Shown: positions 1 to 7,967 of the stretch, in pieces | How positions within the stretch are numbered: position 1 is the first letter of the stretch | Layout of the letters: every line of letters starts with the position of its first letter | Source: Methanobrevibacter_A acididurans | GTDB taxonomy: Archaea; Methanobacteriota; Methanobacteria; Methanobacteriales; Methanobacteriaceae | Direction: 5' to 3' | DNA length: 64,000 bases | Assembly (NCBI RefSeq): GCF_046197875.1 | Contig: NZ_CP166991.1 | Span: 496,001-560,000, forward strand | Notes under the pieces: generated by a model | Database searches by the model: none | What the model saw: only the letters and a program-made list of their open reading frames with translations | What the model was told of the DNA's origin: nothing | Program-made: the position numbers and the translations under genes

Positions 1-555
1 TGGAATGCATATTCAATTGGTGATATTGAGGGTAGAAATATTATAGATTTGGGGTGTGGAACTGGAATATTTGCTATAGGTTCAAGTTTGCTTGGGGCTT
101 GCAAATCTTTAGGTTTAGATATAGATAATGATTCAATTGGTACGGCTTTAAAAACATCAAATAATTTAAATCTTAAGAATGTAAATTTTGATGTTTTAAA
201 TGTTCTACAATCTAATGATTTAATAAATATTGTAAAAACTTATAATTTAAGTTATGATAATAATTTTAAGGTTGAAACTCTATTCCAGAATCCTCCTTTT
301 GGTTCTCAAGAAAAGGTAAAAAAAGGTAAAGATAAAAAATTTATTGATGTTGCAATGAATTCAGCAGAGGTGATATATTCTTTTCACATGTTATCTACTG
401 AAAAATTTGTGTGTGAATATTTTGAAAGTAAAGGTGGTGTTGTGTCTCATAAATTTAGGTATCATTTTCCTTTACCTAAAGTTTATAGTTTTCATAAAAA
501 AGAAACTTATAATGTTGATGTGATTGTTTTAAGAGTTGAAAATTTTTCAATTTAA
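1..555 (+). CDS. Predicted RNA/DNA N6-adenine-type methylase (COG2263-like), 5' truncated
   Basis: The frame is open from the first base, so the true start lies outside the window; the visible part is 184 residues. A SAM-binding motif I (DLGCGTGIF) lies near residue 17. An NPPFG motif, the catalytic signature of amino-methylating enzymes, lies near residue 97. This pattern and the size fit the archaeal COG2263 methylases related to METTL5, which modify adenines in rRNA. The exact substrate cannot be read from the sequence. The gene is followed by a T-rich stretch and belongs to a different transcription unit from the next gene. Confidence 0.75.
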   Translation, partial: WNAYSIGDIEGRNIIDLGCGTGIFAIGSSLLGACKSLGLDIDNDSIGTALKTSNNLNLKNVNFDVLNVLQSNDLINIVKTYNLSYDNNFKVETLFQNPPFGSQEKVKKGKDKKFIDVAMNSAEVIYSFHMLSTEKFVCEYFESKGGVVSHKFRYHFPLPKVYSFHKKETYNVDVIVLRVENFSI

Positions 556-739
556 TTTTTTCATTATTATTTTTTTTCTTTTTCAATTTAATTTCTGATT
601 TATTTTTTATTTCTTGTTTTATGTGTTATTTGTTCTCTTTTTCTATTAAAAGAAGTAAAGTATATATACTATATTAAACTAATATAATTATAATCTATAT
701 ATTATATATTTAAATAAATTTGTTATAGTAGATCTATAA

Positions 740-762
740 AATACTCTAACTTTTAGAGTATT
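740..762. promoter_or_regulatory. Perfect 10-bp stem hairpin upstream of the SPOUT gene
   Basis: The arms AATACTCTAA (740-749) and TTAGAGTATT (753-762) pair perfectly around a 3-base loop. The hairpin lies about 55 bases upstream of the TATA element of the next gene. It could be an operator or the 3' end of the preceding transcript. No T-run follows directly, so a terminator role is not obvious. Confidence 0.4.
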
Positions 763-815
763 GGAACTTAACTTAATATTTTCCTAGTTGATATTATAAA
801 AATTTTAGGGTAATA

Positions 816-825
816 TTTATATATA
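816..825 (+). promoter_or_regulatory. TATA box for a leaderless transcript
   Basis: TTTATATATA is a canonical archaeal box A. Its centre lies about 27 bases before the ATG at 847. This places the transcription start at or next to the start codon, and no Shine-Dalgarno sequence precedes the ATG. The gene is therefore predicted to be leaderless. Confidence 0.65.
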
Positions 826-846
826 GATTTGAATAAATAATTATTA

Positions 847-1671
847 ATGCAGAAACGAAATTTATCAATCTTTATACCAAATTCATTCTTGTCTGAGACA
901 ACTGACTTAAAATTTAAGACTAGTAAAGTTGGAATTTTAGGAAGATTATTAGCTGTATATAGAGCTAATCAAGTTGTAATTTACAATGATATGTCTCATG
1001 GAGATGAAAATAACTTCAAAGATGGGGATTTCATTGCTGAAGTACTTTCTTTCATGGATACACCTCAATATTTAAGAAAACAGGCGTTTCCAATAAAGTC
1101 AGAATTGAAGCATGTTGGAATACTACCTCCTTTAAGAGCTCCACACCATCCTAATAATGTAGAACCTGAATTAGGTGATTACAGACAAGGATTTACTGTG
1201 AAGCGTAATAGAAAAGGAACATTTGTTGATATAGGTATGGATAAATTAGCATTCTGCAGAGAGCAACTTACAGTAAAAAAAGTTTTCAGCTTTAAAATTA
1301 CAAAGTTAGCTAAAGAGGTAATAGTCACACCTGATGAACCAGATGACATTTACTGGGGTTATAAGACATTATCTACTCATAAAAGTCTTAAAAATAGCTT
1401 GAAATTAGTTAAACCCGATCTTGTTGTTTTAACTACAAGATATGCAGATACAATAGATTCTATTTTTAATGAATTAGAATATAAGGTAAAGGAATCTGAT
1501 AATATAGCAATATTATTTGGAGGACCTTACTCTTCAATTGAAGAAAATGTTGAAAGTTCTAATTGGGATCTTGTGAAAGTAAATACAATACCTAATCAAG
1601 GAACTGAAACCGTCCGAACTGAAGAAGCTGTATCAGCTACATTATCTATATTCAATTTAATGATGGACTAA
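847..1671 (+). CDS. SPOUT-superfamily RNA methyltransferase (COG2106 type)
   Basis: The 274-residue product resembles the archaeal COG2106 family, relatives of human C9orf114/SPOUT1, which are predicted RNA methyltransferases with an OB-like insert. The N-terminal part (IFIPNSFLSET, then VGILGRLLAVYRAN) is typical. The C-terminal part has the Gly-rich segment of the SPOUT knot (ILFGGPYSS near residue 220, then NTIPNQGTETVRTEEA), which binds SAM. The gene sits directly upstream of the ribosomal operon, the same place its homologue has in Methanothermobacter. That position suggests an rRNA or ribosome-linked role. The precise target base is not deducible here. Confidence 0.8.
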   Translation: MQKRNLSIFIPNSFLSETTDLKFKTSKVGILGRLLAVYRANQVVIYNDMSHGDENNFKDGDFIAEVLSFMDTPQYLRKQAFPIKSELKHVGILPPLRAPHHPNNVEPELGDYRQGFTVKRNRKGTFVDIGMDKLAFCREQLTVKKVFSFKITKLAKEVIVTPDEPDDIYWGYKTLSTHKSLKNSLKLVKPDLVVLTTRYADTIDSIFNELEYKVKESDNIAILFGGPYSSIEENVESSNWDLVKVNTIPNQGTETVRTEEAVSATLSIFNLMMD

Positions 1672-2151
1672 TAAGGAATTATTAGTCTATTTGCAGGTTA
1701 AAACTTAACTTGCATATTGTGTATCAAAAAATTAGATTATTAATAACAATTATTTTTCCAGTTATTGATAAAAAGCTCATGCTAGATTTATTAGTCAGAG
1801 CTATCAACTATTAAATTTACTCCTAAATAGGGGTATGAAAATTTTAGTTGTAAAGAAAAATATTCATGTTTATCTAACTTTAGATTAAATTAAAAGAATA
1901 ATAAAGTTCTATTTCTAATCTTTAAAGTTATTTATTTAAATTTAAAAAATAAAAGACATTTAATTAAAGAATCTGTATTATTATACTATTTAGATACTCT
2001 TTAATATGAAATGATTAAAAAAATGATTTAAAATACGTATTTTAAATTAAAATAAAAAGATAAAGAATAAACCAATAATTAATAGGTTACAATTATTAAA
2101 ACTAATTAATTACGGGAAATAAAAATATAAAATAAAGGAGGAAAAGATTAA
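1672..2151. other. 480-bp intergenic region before the ribosomal operon, with hairpins
   Basis: No credible protein gene is seen. Three consecutive stem-loops lie at 1692-1714 (TGCAGGTTAA/TTAACTTGCA), 1765-1807 (TTGAT and AGCTC pairing with GAGCT and ATCAA across an AAAA bulge) and 1813-1844 (ACTCCT/AGGGGT flanked by AAATTT repeats). A perfect palindrome follows at 2026-2047. The first hairpin may end the upstream transcript. The rest may be leader or a small RNA. Confidence 0.5.
2026..2047. promoter_or_regulatory. 22-bp perfect palindrome upstream of rpl3
   Basis: The half-site ATTTAAAATAC is followed directly by its exact reverse complement. The dyad lies 105 to 126 bases upstream of the rpl3 start, inside the expected promoter region. 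It could be a dimeric regulator operator or overlapping TATA elements in both orientations. Confidence 0.45.
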
Positions 2152-3162
2152 ATGGTAAGACATCACCAACCAAGAAAAGGTTCAGTTGCATACAGCCCTA
2201 GAAAAAGAGCTGCTAAAGAAACACCTAGAATCAAATCTTGGCCAAGTTATGAAGAACCAAAACTTTTAGGTCTTGCTGGTTATAAAGTGGGTATGACACA
2301 TGCAATGTGTGTAGATGCTGATAATAACTCTCCTACTTATAATATGGAAGTTTTCACACCAGTAACTGTTTTGGAAGTACCGCCTGTTGTTATAATGGGT
2401 ATTAGATCATATGAAAAAACTACTCGTGGTTTAAGAGCTATCACCGAGGTTATTGCAGATAATTTAGATGAAGAACTCTCCCGGAAGATTACTCTTCCTA
2501 AAGAATATAATCAATCTGAAGCTATTGCAAAAATACAAGATGCCTTAGAATATACTGATGATATTAAACTTTTAGTACATACAAATCCTAAAGTAACCAG
2601 TGTTCCTAAAAAGAAACCTGAAATTTTTGAATGTGCTATAGGAGGAACTTCTTCAGAAGAAAAATTAAATGCTGCTTTAGAATTATTAGGTAATGAAGTT
2701 AAAGCAAGCGATGTATTTTCTGAAGGACAATATGTAGATTCTATCGCTACCACCAAAGGAAAAGGATTCCAAGGTGTAATTAAAAGATGGAATATTAGAA
2801 TCCAATATGGTAAAGCTGCTAGAAGTGGTAAGAAAAGACATGTAGGTTCTATTGGTCCATGGACACCTAGAAGAACTATGTGGACAGTTGCTCAAGCTGG
2901 TCAAACTGGATACCATAAGAGAACTGAATTTAACAAAAAGATTTTAAAGATTGCAGATGCATCTCAAGTAGATGAAATTAATCCTGATGGAGGATTTATA
3001 AAATATGGTCTTGTTAAAAATGATTATATTTTAGTAAAAGGTTCTGTACCTGGTCCATCTAAAAGATTAATTATCTTAAGAAAAGCTATGCGTCCTAAAA
3101 AATCTGATGCTAATGCACCACAAATTAATTATATTAGTACTCGTTCTAAACAAGGAGCTTAA
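2152..3162 (+). CDS. rpl3: Large-subunit ribosomal protein L3 (uL3)
   Basis: The 336 residues match archaeal L3, which is longer than bacterial L3. The N-terminus MVRHHQPRKGSVAYSPRKRA and the internal segment TTKGKGFQGVIKRW, followed by RHVGSIGPWTPRRTMW, mark the extension that reaches the peptidyl-transferase centre. It is the first gene of the S10-type operon and is preceded by a strong AAAGGAGG site about 10 bases before the ATG. The rpl4 start follows after two bases, so translation is probably coupled. Confidence 0.97.
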   Translation: MVRHHQPRKGSVAYSPRKRAAKETPRIKSWPSYEEPKLLGLAGYKVGMTHAMCVDADNNSPTYNMEVFTPVTVLEVPPVVIMGIRSYEKTTRGLRAITEVIADNLDEELSRKITLPKEYNQSEAIAKIQDALEYTDDIKLLVHTNPKVTSVPKKKPEIFECAIGGTSSEEKLNAALELLGNEVKASDVFSEGQYVDSIATTKGKGFQGVIKRWNIRIQYGKAARSGKKRHVGSIGPWTPRRTMWTVAQAGQTGYHKRTEFNKKILKIADASQVDEINPDGGFIKYGLVKNDYILVKGSVPGPSKRLIILRKAMRPKKSDANAPQINYISTRSKQGA

Positions 3163-3164
3163 TC

Positions 3165-3929
3165 ATGAAGGTTAATACTTATAATCTAAAAGGGGAAGTT
3201 GATGGAAATATTGAACTTCCAGCTATTTTTGATGAAGAATATAGACCAGACCTTATAAAAAGAGCTGTAATTTCTGCACAAACTGCTAGAGTACAACCTT
3301 GGGGAAACGATCCTATGGCTGGTAAAAGAACTACAGCTACTTCTTGGGGTTCAGGAAGAGGTGCAGCTATGGTACCTAGAATAAAAAATGGCTCTAAAAC
3401 TGCTTTTATTCCTTTAGCTGTCGGTGGTCGTCAAGCTCACCCAGTACGTGCTGAAAAAAATCATCATGAAAAAATCAATACTAAAGAAAGAAGATTCGCT
3501 ATTAGATCTGCAGTTGCTGCAACTACTAATGAAGAATTAGTTTCTGGTAGAGGTCATAGAATTGATAATGTACCTCAAGTACCTTTAGTTGTTGATGATG
3601 AATTAGCTTCAATCAAAAAAACAAGTGAAACTCGTGAAATATTCAAAAAATTAGGAATATTTGATGATATCACAAAAGCTAAAAATAGTAGAAAAGTGAA
3701 AGCTGGTAGAGGTAAACTTAGAGGTAGAAAATACCGTAATGCTAAGGGACCTCTAATAGTTGTTGATGAGGATAAAGGTATCAGTTTAGGTGCACGTAAC
3801 CATGCTGGTGTCGATATTGTATCTGTTAAAAATTTAAATGCTGAATTATTAGCACCAGGTACTCATCCAGGTAGATTAACTGTTTTCACTAAATCCGCAG
3901 TTGAAAAATTAGGAGGATTATTCCAATAA
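3165..3929 (+). CDS. rpl4: Large-subunit ribosomal protein L4 (uL4)
   Basis: The 254-residue product is the archaeal form of L4, an early assembly protein whose loop lines the exit tunnel. The loop segment (NDPMAGKRTTATSWGSGRGAA, around residue 46) and the C-terminal GTHPGRLTVFTKSAVEKL are characteristic. The Shine-Dalgarno sequence GGAG lies in the last codons of rpl3. A 55-base spacer separates it from rpl23. Confidence 0.96.
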   Translation: MKVNTYNLKGEVDGNIELPAIFDEEYRPDLIKRAVISAQTARVQPWGNDPMAGKRTTATSWGSGRGAAMVPRIKNGSKTAFIPLAVGGRQAHPVRAEKNHHEKINTKERRFAIRSAVAATTNEELVSGRGHRIDNVPQVPLVVDDELASIKKTSETREIFKKLGIFDDITKAKNSRKVKAGRGKLRGRKYRNAKGPLIVVDEDKGISLGARNHAGVDIVSVKNLNAELLAPGTHPGRLTVFTKSAVEKLGGLFQ

Positions 3930-3984
3930 ATATCCAATATTGGATGTTTAAAATGGAATGATTATAAAGTGAAGGTGGATAATT

Positions 3985-4245
3985 ATGGATCCTTACGCAA
4001 TTATAGTTAAACCTCATGTAACTGAGAAAACTATGAACTTAATAGATCAAAATAATGAATTAACTTTTGTTGTTAATAGAGAATCTAACAAAAATTCTAT
4101 AAAACGTGCTATTGAACAATTATATGACGTTAAAGTTGAAAAAGTTAACACTCATATTAGCTCAAAAGGTATTAAACTTGCATATATTAAGTTAACAGAA
4201 GAAGAAGATGCAGAAGATATTGCTGTTAAAATGGGAGTATTCTAA
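3985..4245 (+). CDS. rpl23: Large-subunit ribosomal protein L23 (uL23)
   Basis: The 86-residue product has the L23 hallmark KPHVTEKTMNLID at its N-terminus and DVKVEKVNTHISSKGIK. L23 sits at the exit-tunnel rim and docks signal recognition particle and the Sec channel. AGGTGG lies about 8 bases before the ATG. The stop is followed at once by the GGAGG of rpl2. Confidence 0.95.
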   Translation: MDPYAIIVKPHVTEKTMNLIDQNNELTFVVNRESNKNSIKRAIEQLYDVKVEKVNTHISSKGIKLAYIKLTEEEDAEDIAVKMGVF

Positions 4246-4258
4246 GGAGGAATGAAAT

Positions 4259-4984
4259 ATGGGTAAACGATTAATCATTCAACGTAGAGGAAGAGGAACT
4301 CCTACTTACCGTGTAGCATCTCACAGATTTAAAGATAAAATACAATATAGAAATTATGATAATCTTGAAAAAGAAGGAAGTATAAAAGGTGTAGTTTCTG
4401 ATATTGTACACGATCCTGCAAGAACAGCACCTATTGCATTAGTCAAATTTGAAAATGGAGAAAAAAAATTCATACTCGCTCCAGAAAGTATACAAATTGA
4501 TGATGAAATAGAATGTGGAATTTCTGCTCCAATAAGTTTTGGTAATACATTACCATTAAGAGAAATTCCAGAAGGAACTCCTATCTATGATATAGAAAAT
4601 AGACCAGGAGATGGTGGACGTTTTGTTAGATCTTCAGGTACTTATGCTTCTTTAATAACTCATGATTTAAATCAAGCTGTTGTTGAATTACCGTCTGGTG
4701 AATTAAAATCTTTCAATCCAAATTGCCGTGCAAGTATTGGAGTAGTTGCAGGTGGAGGAAGAAAAGAAAAACCATTCCTTAAAGCAGGAAACAGATGGCA
4801 TGCTCTTAATGCTAAGGGTAAAAAGATGATGACAGTTAGAGGAGTAGCAATGAATGCTGTAGACCACCCTCACGGGGGAGGTAACAGACAACACCCAGGT
4901 GTACCAACTACTATTTCAAGACATGCATCTCCAGGAAGAAAAGTTGGTTCAATTGCAGCTAAACGTACAGGTAAAAGACGATAA
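4259..4984 (+). CDS. rpl2: Large-subunit ribosomal protein L2 (uL2)
   Basis: The 241 residues match L2, needed for subunit joining and peptide-bond formation. The conserved C-terminal loop with the functional histidine is present (MNAVDHPHGGGNRQHPG, residues about 198-214). The nearby ATG at 4252 runs into a stop after four codons. GGAGG at 4246-4250 is correctly spaced for 4259. Confidence 0.97.
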   Translation: MGKRLIIQRRGRGTPTYRVASHRFKDKIQYRNYDNLEKEGSIKGVVSDIVHDPARTAPIALVKFENGEKKFILAPESIQIDDEIECGISAPISFGNTLPLREIPEGTPIYDIENRPGDGGRFVRSSGTYASLITHDLNQAVVELPSGELKSFNPNCRASIGVVAGGGRKEKPFLKAGNRWHALNAKGKKMMTVRGVAMNAVDHPHGGGNRQHPGVPTTISRHASPGRKVGSIAAKRTGKRR

Positions 4985-5000
4985 TTAAGGAGGTAGCTAC

Positions 5001-5417
5001 TTGGCAAGAAAAATATTTAAATATCAAGGATTAACCCTAGAAGAATTACAAGATTTATCTCTAGATGAGTTAGTTGAGATCTTACCATCAAGACAAAGAA
5101 GATCTCTTAAGAGAGGATTTTTACCAAGACAACAAACTGTTTTGGATAAATTCCGAAAACTTAAAAAACAAGAAGAAAACAAAAAAGGCGGTAAACCAAT
5201 AGTAATAAAAACACACTGCCGTGATATGATTGTATTACCTGAAATGGTTGGAACCACTTTTGGTATATACAATGGTCATGAATTCAAAGAAGTTACATTC
5301 ACTCCAGAAATGATTGGTTGTTACTTTGGAGAATTCGCACCAACTAGACAAAAAGTTAGTCACGGTGACCCAGGAATGGGAGCTACAAGAAGTAGTATGT
5401 TTGTACCGCTTAAATAA
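5001..5417 (+). CDS. rps19: Small-subunit ribosomal protein S19 (uS19)
   Basis: The 138-residue product has the S19 core IVIKTHCRDMIVLPEMVGTT and the C-terminal FAPTRQKVSHGDPGMGATRS. It contacts the 30S head and A-site tRNA. The start is a TTG, chosen because AAGGAGGT lies just upstream at 4987-4994 and the protein begins MARKIFKYQG as in relatives. The rpl22 start follows after 12 bases. Confidence 0.95.
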   Translation: MARKIFKYQGLTLEELQDLSLDELVEILPSRQRRSLKRGFLPRQQTVLDKFRKLKKQEENKKGGKPIVIKTHCRDMIVLPEMVGTTFGIYNGHEFKEVTFTPEMIGCYFGEFAPTRQKVSHGDPGMGATRSSMFVPLK

Positions 5418-5429
5418 GGAGATTAGAAC

Positions 5430-5894
5430 ATGGCAAATAACTATGCATATAACAATAAAGATATTGATGAAGAAAAAACTGCACGTGCTATGGCTAAATC
5501 TCTTAAGGTTTCCCCAAAACATTGTGTTGAAATTAGTAATGCAATAAGAGGAATGGAAGTAACAAAAGCAAAAGAATATTTACAAAATGTTATTGATATG
5601 AAACAAGCTGTTCCATTCAAAAGACATAATAAGAAAGTAGGTCATCGTAAAGGTGCACAAGGTTGGCCATCTGGAAGATACCCTGTTAAAGCTGCAGCTG
5701 AAATTTTAAAAGTTTTAGAAAATGCAGAAAGTAATGCAGAGTATAAAGGTATGGATACTGAAAACCTTATTATTGAACACATATCTAGTCATAGAGGTAT
5801 GGTTATTAGAGGAGCTATACCAAGAGCTTTTGGTAGAGTCACTCCATTTAATACACCAACTACCCATGTTCAAGTAGTATTAGTGGAGGCTTAA
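5430..5894 (+). CDS. rpl22: Large-subunit ribosomal protein L22 (uL22)
   Basis: The 154 residues match archaeal L22, including ARAMAKSLKVSPKHCVEISNAI and the tunnel-loop end SHRGMVIRGAIPRAFGRV. L22 binds 23S rRNA and narrows the exit tunnel. AAGGAG precedes the ATG. Its last codons supply the GGAGG used by rps3, which starts 4 bases after the stop. Confidence 0.96.
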   Translation: MANNYAYNNKDIDEEKTARAMAKSLKVSPKHCVEISNAIRGMEVTKAKEYLQNVIDMKQAVPFKRHNKKVGHRKGAQGWPSGRYPVKAAAEILKVLENAESNAEYKGMDTENLIIEHISSHRGMVIRGAIPRAFGRVTPFNTPTTHVQVVLVEA

Positions 5895-5898
5895 GTTT

Positions 5899-6666
5899 AT
5901 GATAGAAAAAGATTTCGTAACCGAAGGACTTAAAAGAACCAAAATCGACGAATTTTTAGAAACCGAACTTGAAAGAGCAGGTTATGGTGGAATGGATGTT
6001 CAAGTTACACCACTTGGAACAATGATTGTTGTTTATGCTGAAAGACCAGGAATGGTTATAGGTAGAGGTGGAAAAACTGTTAGAGCTATCACTCAAACTT
6101 TAAAAAATAATTTTGATTTAGATAATCCTCAAGTTGAAGTAAAAGAAGTTGATGTTCCAGAACTTAATCCTAAAATTATGGCATCTAAAATTTCTAATAT
6201 GCTTCAAAGAGGTATGCACTTTAGACGAGTTGCTTATTCCACTATTCGTAGAATTATGGGAGCTGGAGCTCAAGGTGTAGAAATTACAATCTCTGGTAAA
6301 ATTAGAGGTTCTAGATCTGCTGTTTCAAAATTTGTTGAAGGATACATTAAGAAATGTGGTGAACCTTCAGACAGATTTGTTAAAGAAGGTTTTGCAAGTG
6401 CTACTTTAAAACCAGGTGTTTTAGGAATTTTCGTACGTATTATGCCTCCTGAAGCAGTTTTACCCGATAAAGTTGAAATAATTGCTCCTCAAATTCAAGA
6501 AGAAATTATTGAAGAAGAAGTTGTTGAAGAAGTCGAAGAAGTCGAAGAAACTGAAGCTCCTGAAGAATCTGAAAACATTGAAGAGTTAGAAGAATTAGAA
6601 GAAATTGTTATGGAAGATGAAGCCGAAGAAACAAATTCTTCTGAAGAATCTAAAGAGGATGAGTAA
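5899..6666 (+). CDS. rps3: Small-subunit ribosomal protein S3 (uS3) with a long acidic tail
   Basis: Residues 1-195 form a normal S3. They include the KH RNA-binding motif RPGMVIGRGGKTVRAI (about residue 50) and the S3 C-terminal domain with GAQGVEITISGKIRGSRSA. S3 lines the mRNA entry site and helps unwind mRNA. The last 55 or so residues are almost all Glu, Asp, Val and Ser (for example IEEEVVEEVEEVEE). Acidic tails occur in some archaeal S3 proteins; this one is long and repetitive. rpl29 starts two bases after the stop. Confidence 0.96.
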   Translation: MIEKDFVTEGLKRTKIDEFLETELERAGYGGMDVQVTPLGTMIVVYAERPGMVIGRGGKTVRAITQTLKNNFDLDNPQVEVKEVDVPELNPKIMASKISNMLQRGMHFRRVAYSTIRRIMGAGAQGVEITISGKIRGSRSAVSKFVEGYIKKCGEPSDRFVKEGFASATLKPGVLGIFVRIMPPEAVLPDKVEIIAPQIQEEIIEEEVVEEVEEVEETEAPEESENIEELEELEEIVMEDEAEETNSSEESKEDE

Positions 6667-6668
6667 TT

Positions 6669-6875
6669 ATGGCTATTTTAAGAAGTAATGAAATTTGGGA
6701 AATGGAAATTGAAGAAATTCAAGAAAAATTAATTGAACTCAAAGTTGAATTAAATAAAACCGTTTCTAAAGGTGCTGCTGCAGGTGTTATTGATAACCCT
6801 GGTCAAGTTAAAGAACTTAAAAGAACTATTGCTCGTGTTCTTACAATTATGAGCCAAAAACAGAAGGAGAACTAA
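6669..6875 (+). CDS. rpl29: Large-subunit ribosomal protein L29 (uL29)
   Basis: The 68-residue helical protein has the L29 pattern EIWEMEIEEIQEKLIELKVEL and the C-terminal KELKRTIARVLTIM. It sits near the tunnel exit beside L23. Its stop codon abuts the ATG of the next gene with no spacer, and its 3' end carries the GAAGGAGA used by that gene. Confidence 0.94.
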   Translation: MAILRSNEIWEMEIEEIQEKLIELKVELNKTVSKGAAAGVIDNPGQVKELKRTIARVLTIMSQKQKEN

Positions 6876-7250
6876 ATGAAAATTTGTGAGGTATGCGGTC
6901 TTCCTGAAGAACTTTGTGTTTGCGAAGAAATTGCAAGAGAAGTTCAAACTGTTAAAGTATTTACAGTAAGAAGAAGATTCGGTAAACTTATGACAATTGT
7001 CGAAGGAATAGATGAACACGATATTGATATTAAAGAACTCACTAAAACTTTGAAAAGTAAATGTGCTTGTGGTGGAACTGCTAAAAATGGTCAAATTGAA
7101 CTTCAAGGTGATCATAAAACTAAAGTAAAAGAAGTTCTATCTAGTATGGGATTCTCTTCAGATACTATTGAAATTAGAGATTATAAAAAGAAAAATAATC
7201 ATAAACATAATAATAATCATAATAACAATAGACATCATAAGAAACATTAA
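6876..7250 (+). CDS. Translation initiation factor aIF1 (SUI1/YciH) with a His/Asn-rich tail
   Basis: Residues 1-103 are a standard archaeal SUI1 protein: the Cys-rich start CEVCGLPEELCVCEE, then TVRRRFGKLMTIVEGID and KSKCACGGTAKNGQIELQGDH. aIF1 binds the 30S P-site region and polices start-codon choice. The family is usually about 100 residues. This one adds about 20 residues dominated by Asn, His and Lys (NNHKHNNNHNNNRHHKKH). The tail may be a simple-sequence expansion or a metal or RNA-binding patch. Confidence 0.93.
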   Translation: MKICEVCGLPEELCVCEEIAREVQTVKVFTVRRRFGKLMTIVEGIDEHDIDIKELTKTLKSKCACGGTAKNGQIELQGDHKTKVKEVLSSMGFSSDTIEIRDYKKKNNHKHNNNHNNNRHHKKH

Positions 7251-7353
7251 AATTCTAAATTCAATATTGTAAATTTGTCTGATTAATGTTCTAAAACAAA
7301 ATATCATAAGTTTGATTATTTTATTTTTTAATCACACTTTTGTTTAGAATAAT

Positions 7354-7635
7354 ATGATAAACTCAGAAAATATATTCTATCATGAATTGATTGGTTTAGA
7401 GCTTAAGGTTATAAATAGCTCTAATAAATCATTGATTGGTTTAAGTGGAATTGTTATTGATGAAACTAAAAAGACTTTAAAAATCGAGACATCCACTAAA
7501 GGGGAAAAATTGATTCAAAAAAATGTTTCAATTTTTCATATAATTCTCCCAGATAAATCTAAAGTTGAAATTGATGGGAAAATATTATTGAATCGTCCTG
7601 AAGATAGAATAAAAAAGAGATATAAAAAAATATAA
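7354..7635 (+). CDS. rnp1: Ribonuclease P protein component 1 (Rpp29/Pop4)
   Basis: The 93-residue product has the Rpp29 Sm-like barrel, with HELIGLELKVINSSNKSLIGLSG and, at the end, LLNRPEDRIKKRYKKI. With Rnp4 it supports the specificity domain of the RNase P RNA in tRNA 5' maturation. Its place between aIF1 and S17 is the usual archaeal position. A 103-base spacer precedes it and no clear Shine-Dalgarno sequence is seen. Confidence 0.9.
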   Translation: MINSENIFYHELIGLELKVINSSNKSLIGLSGIVIDETKKTLKIETSTKGEKLIQKNVSIFHIILPDKSKVEIDGKILLNRPEDRIKKRYKKI

Positions 7636-7645
7636 TGGTGATAAT

Positions 7646-7966
7646 ATGGTTGGTCTCAATGTCCAAGAACCTGAAACTACATGTAAGGATCCTAATTGCC
7701 CATTTCATGGTAATTTGCCTTTAAGAGGTCAAGTCCTTGAAGCTACAGTTACATCCTATAAAAATGATAGAACTGTTACTGTAGAACGTAGTTACTACAA
7801 ATTCATTAAGAAATATGAAAGATATGAAAAAAGAAATTCAAAAATTAATGTTCACAAACCTGATTGCATTAATATAGAAATTGGTGATGATGTAAAAATC
7901 GCTGAATGTAGACCTTTAAGTAAAACTAAACATTTTGTTATTGTAGAAGTTAAAGGGGATAATTAA
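7646..7966 (+). CDS. rps17: Small-subunit ribosomal protein S17 (uS17)
   Basis: The 106-residue product has the archaeal/eukaryal N-terminal CKDPNCPFHGNLPLRGQVLE and the OB-fold core GDDVKIAECRPLSKTKHFVI. S17 binds the 5' domain of 16S rRNA early in assembly. GGTGAT at 7637-7642 fixes the ATG. rpl14 follows one base after the stop. Confidence 0.95.
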   Translation: MVGLNVQEPETTCKDPNCPFHGNLPLRGQVLEATVTSYKNDRTVTVERSYYKFIKKYERYEKRNSKINVHKPDCINIEIGDDVKIAECRPLSKTKHFVIVEVKGDN

Positions 7967-7967
7967 A

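Noticed and set aside
5235..5522. Long antisense frames inside the ribosomal genes (here and at 6750-7115, 2511-2756, 2686-2916)
   Set aside because: They lack ribosome binding sites and recognisable motifs and lie wholly over well-identified genes.
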